DNA from: an uncultured Collinsella sp.
Lineage (GTDB): Bacteria; Actinomycetota; Coriobacteriia; Coriobacteriales; Coriobacteriaceae
Direction: 5' to 3'
DNA length: 7,063 bases
Assembly (NCBI GenBank): GCA_900767675.1
Contig: CAAFZX010000030.1
Span: 1-7,063 of the forward strand
Below, one piece after another: positions 4,310 through 7,063 of the stretch. The notes under the pieces are model-generated. The model was not told the DNA's origin. It worked only from the letters and a program-made list of their open reading frames with translations, and did no database searches. Both the position numbers and the translations under genes were made by a program. The first letter of the stretch is position 1. Each line of letters opens with the position of its first letter.

Positions 4310-5587
4310 ATGTACGATACGGGATCGACAACGTTTATGCTCATCTGCACCATGCTCGTGTTTTTAATGACACCGGGTCTGGCGTTTTTCTATGGCGGCC
4401 TGTCCAGGCGCAAAAATGTCATCAACACCATGCTTATGTGCTTTGGCACCATTGGCCTGGTTGGTGTGCTGTGGATTGTTGCCGGCTGGTCGCTGGCCTA
4501 CGGCGGCGACGGTTCCAGCCCGTTTATTGGAGGCCTTGACCAGCTGCTGTGCCTGCCGGTGCTCAACCAGGTGCTGCAGGCGGCCGAGGGCAATGCCGCG
4601 GACGGTGCCGTCTACCCTCAGATCATCAACATCGCCTTTCAGATGGCGTTTGCCATGATCACGGCAGCTATCGTCACGGGCAGCCTGGCCGGCCGCGTTA
4701 AGTTTGGTGCCATGACGGCCTTCCTGGGCATTTGGCTGCTCGTGGTCTATGCGCCGCTCGCCCACATGGTTTGGGGCGGCGATGGGTCCTTTATCGGCGA
4801 TATCATCGGCGCGCTCGACTTTGCCGGTGGCGACGTGGTGCACATTTCGTCCGGCCTTACCGGCCTGATTCTCTGCTTAATGCTCGGCCGTCGTCGCGGC
4901 TTTGGCATGGTGAGCTACCGTCCGCATAACGTGCCGTTTGTGGCGCTGGGCGCCGGCCTGCTTTGGTTTGGCTGGTTTGGCTTTAACGGCGGCAGCGAGT
5001 TTAAGGCCGACGCCGTGGCGGCGCTCGCCATCCTCAACACCGTGACGGCCAGCGCGGCGGGCATGGTCTCGTGGCTTGCCGTCGAGCGCGTGCACACCGG
5101 TCGCCCCACGCTGGTGGGTGCCAGCACCGGTCTGGTTGCGGGCCTTGTGGTGGTCACGCCGGGCGCGGGCTTTGTCGAGCCGTGGGCGGCGCTGGTCATG
5201 GGCCTGATCGTGTCTCCCGTCTGCTACTTGGCCATCAGCCATCTTAAGACCAAGTTCGGCTACGACGATGCGCTCGACGCGTTCGGTTGCCACGGTATCG
5301 GCGGCATCTTGGGCGGTGTGCTCACGGGCCTGTTCTGTGTGCCGGAGCTTTCGTGGACTGGTAAGGGTGGCCTGTTCTACACGGGCGACGTGTCGCTGCT
5401 CATCTCGCAGGTTTTGGGCATTGTGGTGACGGTCGCCATTGTGCTGGTGCTCGATTTGGTCATTGCTGTGGTGGCCAAGGCATTGTTCCACGGCAGCCTG
5501 CGCGTGGACGAGGCTGACGAGGCGCTGGGCTTGGATGCGAGCCAGCACGGCGAGAGCGCATACCCCTCGTTCAGTGGTCTGGACTAG
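4310..5587 (+). CDS. amt: Ammonium transporter (Amt family)
   Basis: The chosen ATG at 4310 follows GGGGGAG and gives a 425-residue protein starting MYDTGSTTFMLICT, a normal Amt length; an in-frame ATG at 4253 adds 19 atypical residues. Amt proteins are trimeric inner-membrane channels of about 11 helices that take up ammonium. The expected functional residues are present: the Phe gate F114 and F225, W155 and S229 of the external ammonium site, D170 (ALDFAGG), and the pore twin histidines H178 and H328, spaced 150 residues apart as in E. coli AmtB. The C-terminal tail LRVDEADEALGLD...HGESAYP (397-419) is the cytoplasmic region that couples the subunits and docks PII. The PII gene begins 48 bp downstream, the classical amt-glnK arrangement. 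Nothing in the sequence suggests loss of function. Confidence 0.96.
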   Translation: MYDTGSTTFMLICTMLVFLMTPGLAFFYGGLSRRKNVINTMLMCFGTIGLVGVLWIVAGWSLAYGGDGSSPFIGGLDQLLCLPVLNQVLQAAEGNAADGAVYPQIINIAFQMAFAMITAAIVTGSLAGRVKFGAMTAFLGIWLLVVYAPLAHMVWGGDGSFIGDIIGALDFAGGDVVHISSGLTGLILCLMLGRRRGFGMVSYRPHNVPFVALGAGLLWFGWFGFNGGSEFKADAVAALAILNTVTASAAGMVSWLAVERVHTGRPTLVGASTGLVAGLVVVTPGAGFVEPWAALVMGLIVSPVCYLAISHLKTKFGYDDALDAFGCHGIGGILGGVLTGLFCVPELSWTGKGGLFYTGDVSLLISQVLGIVVTVAIVLVLDLVIAVVAKALFHGSLRVDEADEALGLDASQHGESAYPSFSGLD

Positions 5588-5635
5588 CGGTTTCTAACGT
5601 TCTGTCAGACCAACTCTTAAAGAGAGGAATTCACT

Positions 5636-5974
5636 ATGAAGAAGATCACGGCGATCGTTCGTGCCGAGAAGCTTGAGGTGCTCAAGGATGCGCTGTTTGC
5701 TGCCGATGTTCGCGGCATGACTATCAACCAGGTGCAGGGCTGCGGCGCGCAGCATGGCTGGAAGGAATACGTGCGCGGCAACGAGCTGCTCGTCAACACG
5801 ATCCCCAAGGTGCAGTTCACCCTCATCTGCGCCGACGAGCATGTCGACGGTATCGTTGACATTATCTGCAGCGCCGCTCGCACCGGTGCCGTCGGCGACG
5901 GCAAGATTTGGGTCGAGCCGGTCGAGGATGTTATCCGCATCCGTACCGGCGAACACGGCCCCGCCGCGGTGTAG
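5636..5974 (+). CDS. glnK: PII-family nitrogen regulatory protein
   Basis: The 112-residue length is standard for PII. GAGAGGA lies 7 nt before the ATG. PII trimers bind ATP/ADP and 2-oxoglutarate and block the ammonium channel by inserting the T-loop. Ligand residues align without gaps to E. coli GlnK: Q39, K58, G87-D88-G89-K90, R101 and R103, and the C-terminal signature GAVGDGKIWVEPVEDVIRIRTGE is clear. T-loop R47, which plugs the Amt pore, is kept (YVRGNE). Position 51, the Tyr that is uridylylated in proteobacteria or adenylylated in actinobacteria, is Leu (NELLVN), and Tyr46 is Val with a Tyr at 45. Covalent control at the usual site therefore seems impossible, as in Bacillus-type PII. 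It is co-transcribed with amt, so most likely its direct channel regulator. Confidence 0.95.
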   Translation: MKKITAIVRAEKLEVLKDALFAADVRGMTINQVQGCGAQHGWKEYVRGNELLVNTIPKVQFTLICADEHVDGIVDIICSAARTGAVGDGKIWVEPVEDVIRIRTGEHGPAAV

Positions 5975-5990
5975 GACAATCTTTCGCCTG

Positions 5991-6020
5991 ACGGGCGTGC
6001 CTCTCTTGGGGCACGCCCGT
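5991..6020 (+). terminator. Hairpin after amt-glnK (terminator-like, weak U-tract)
   Basis: ACGGGCGTGC (5991-6000) is perfectly complementary to 6011-6020; three more pairs (one G-T) leave a TCTT loop. It begins 16 bp after the glnK stop. It is followed only by TCTCGTCT, so it may be a weak intrinsic terminator or allow readthrough into the HAD gene 43 bp further on. Confidence 0.65.
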
Positions 6021-6062
6021 TCTCGTCTACAATATCGTGCAGACGAAGGAGAGGCATGCCCC

Positions 6063-6920
6063 ATGATCAAGATGTTTGCGAGTGACTTAGACGGAACGCT
6101 GCTGAACGCTCTGCACGAGGCGGATGGGACCATCCGCCGTGCCATCCGCGAGCTGACCGAGGCTGGCTTGCATGTGGTTCCTGCGACCGGGCGCTCGACG
6201 TTGCCAATCGGCGAGCATGGCTTTACGGGGCTGGCGCTCGATGCCTGCTGCTCTAACGGTTCCATTGTGCGCGACAGTCATGGCGAGGTGCTCAAGACCT
6301 GGACCATCGACCCGCAGGTTACCGAGGAGCTGCTCAAGGCGTTCCCGGACATTTGCTTTGATTGCTCCACGCCCGATGGCATGTTTTCGAGCGGATCGTT
6401 CGAGATGCATCAGGCGGGCTTTAAAAAGGACAGCCCCATCAAGCGTATTGTGATGCGCGGCATGCGTGCGCGCGGCGGGTATCACGAGGAACAGTATTTC
6501 GACCAGTCAATCGGTGACATCCTGCGCCACGATGTGTGCAAGATCAACTGCCGCGTGACCTCGCCCGAGCTGGAGCGCGACCTTAAGGCCTATCTTGCCG
6601 AGCGTTCGGACCGCGTGGTCAACGCGCCGTTCGACCCCGTGATGTTCGAGATCACGGACGTGGCGTGCAACAAGGGCGAGAGCGTGGCCTGGCTGGCGGG
6701 CTACTACGGTATTGCCGAGGATGAGGTCGCGGTCTACGGCGACGGCGGCAACGATATCGCCATGCTCAAGCGTTTCCGTCACAGCTACGCGACCAAAAAC
6801 GCTAGCGATGCAGCTAAAGCCGCCGCGAGCGCGACCATCGGCAGCTGCATGGTCCACGCCGTCCCCAAGCACATGCTCGCCACCATGCGCAAGCAGAACT
6901 CCCGCACCGTCATCGAATAA
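6063..6920 (+). CDS. Cof-type HAD-IIB family phosphatase
   Basis: The ATG at 6063 is preceded by AAGGAGAGG (6046-6054) and yields 285 residues. A competing ATG at 6056 is out of frame and stops after nine codons. All four HAD motifs are present: motif I DLDGTLL with nucleophile D8 and acid/base D10, motif II T42 (PATGRS), motif III K204 (ACNKGES), and motif IV GDGGND with D227 and D231. A cap domain of the C2 type fits the middle part, about residues 85-195. Such enzymes dephosphorylate small sugar phosphates, flavin or other metabolites, and specificity cannot be read from sequence. The protein is soluble. The gene has its own Shine-Dalgarno and follows glnK by 88 bp across a hairpin, so it may be transcribed separately or by readthrough; a nitrogen role is not implied. 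Confidence 0.92.
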   Translation: MIKMFASDLDGTLLNALHEADGTIRRAIRELTEAGLHVVPATGRSTLPIGEHGFTGLALDACCSNGSIVRDSHGEVLKTWTIDPQVTEELLKAFPDICFDCSTPDGMFSSGSFEMHQAGFKKDSPIKRIVMRGMRARGGYHEEQYFDQSIGDILRHDVCKINCRVTSPELERDLKAYLAERSDRVVNAPFDPVMFEITDVACNKGESVAWLAGYYGIAEDEVAVYGDGGNDIAMLKRFRHSYATKNASDAAKAAASATIGSCMVHAVPKHMLATMRKQNSRTVIE

Positions 6921-6950
6921 TGTGACAAAGGGGCTGTCCCTTTATCACAT
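6920..6950. repeat. Inverted repeat of the GGGACAG hairpin type, overlapping the HAD stop codon
   Basis: Positions 6920-6933 pair with 6937-6950 over 14 bp with one mismatch (6926/6944) and one G-T, leaving loop CTG. The centre GGGCTGTCCC is, on the minus strand, GGGACAGCCC, linking it to the hairpins at 115-139 and 199-237. It starts at the last base of the HAD gene stop codon. No T-run follows, so termination would not be of the standard intrinsic type. Confidence 0.6.
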
Positions 6951-6963
6951 CCCAAATATTGCC

Positions 6964-7018
6964 TTTACGTGTTGATGCACACGGTGTGCAATAATACTCG
7001 CACTGTGCAATAGCGCAC
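6964..7018 (+). promoter_or_regulatory. Candidate promoter and operator repeats for the right-edge gene
   Basis: TGCACAC (6976-6982), one G, then GTGTGCA (6984-6990) form a perfect 15-bp palindrome. The word TGTGCAATA appears twice in direct orientation (6985-6993 and 7004-7012, 19 bp apart), and GTGC/GCAC (7005-7008, 7015-7018) forms another small inverted repeat. A possible -10 lies within TGCAATAAT (6987-6995), which has the extended -10 TG; a -35 could be TTTACG (6964-6969), but the spacing is long. The repeats suggest regulator binding over the promoter of the next gene. Confidence 0.45.
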
Positions 7019-7041
7019 GGACTGAGTAACAAGGAGGACGC

Positions 7042-7063
7042 TTGTCCCAGCTCGAGAAATGCG
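7042..7063 (+). CDS. Start of a gene running off the right edge (TTG start)
   Basis: AAGGAGG (7031-7037) lies 4 nt before TTG at 7042, the same layout as before the HD-domain gene (AAGGAGG, any base, CGC, start). Translation gives MSQLEKC before the window ends. A regulatory-looking region with an AT-rich -10 candidate precedes it. Seven codons are too few to name a product. Confidence rests on the strong Shine-Dalgarno and context, not on coding signal. Confidence 0.45.

Noticed and set aside
5754..6062. N-terminal extension of the HAD phosphatase into the glnK region
   Set aside because: The upstream in-frame codons overlap glnK out of frame and are Ser/Arg/Ala-rich shadow sequence; ATG at 6063 has a strong Shine-Dalgarno and the protein then begins with motif I at residue 8.

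Overview
The window is chromosomal DNA from a high-GC Gram-positive gut-type bacterium. Coding GC is about 60 percent, Shine-Dalgarno sequences are strong, GTG and probably TTG starts occur, and the Amt/PII and HAD proteins look like those of Coriobacteriia such as Collinsella. The taxon is inferred from recognition of style, not from a search.

Layout. Positions 1-503 contain no gene. They hold a good sigma70-type promoter firing left off the window, two hairpins with GGGACAG in the loop, and an array of three 57-bp hairpin repeats at 80-81 bp period. A bidirectional terminator (504-542) closes a leftward gene for a DXS-like transketolase-family enzyme (542-2323). A 228-bp divergent intergenic region contains an 18-bp palindrome. 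Two rightward, translationally coupled genes follow: an HD-domain phosphohydrolase-like protein (2552-3088) and a CmpB-type membrane protein with a long C-terminal tail (3092-4111). After a 198-bp gap with helically spaced CGTTT motifs and two small palindromes comes an ammonium transporter/PII pair, amt-glnK (4310-5974), closed by a hairpin. A Cof-type HAD phosphatase (6063-6920) follows, then another GGGACAG-type hairpin, a repeat-rich promoter region, and the probable first codons of a gene running off the right edge.

Functional reading. amt-glnK is a standard nitrogen-uptake module: Amt conducts ammonium and the PII protein gates it. This PII lacks the Tyr51 modification site, so it probably works by ligand binding alone. 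The HD and CmpB genes form a pair whose job is unknown. The DXS-like enzyme keeps the thiamine diphosphate site and general catalytic residues but lacks three residues (E. coli Arg420, Asp427, Arg478) that contact substrate phosphate or carboxylate groups in canonical DXS. It may therefore be a paralogue with a different acceptor. No CRISPR, phage, transposase or defence gene was seen. The least explained items are the triple hairpin array and the altered DXS active site.
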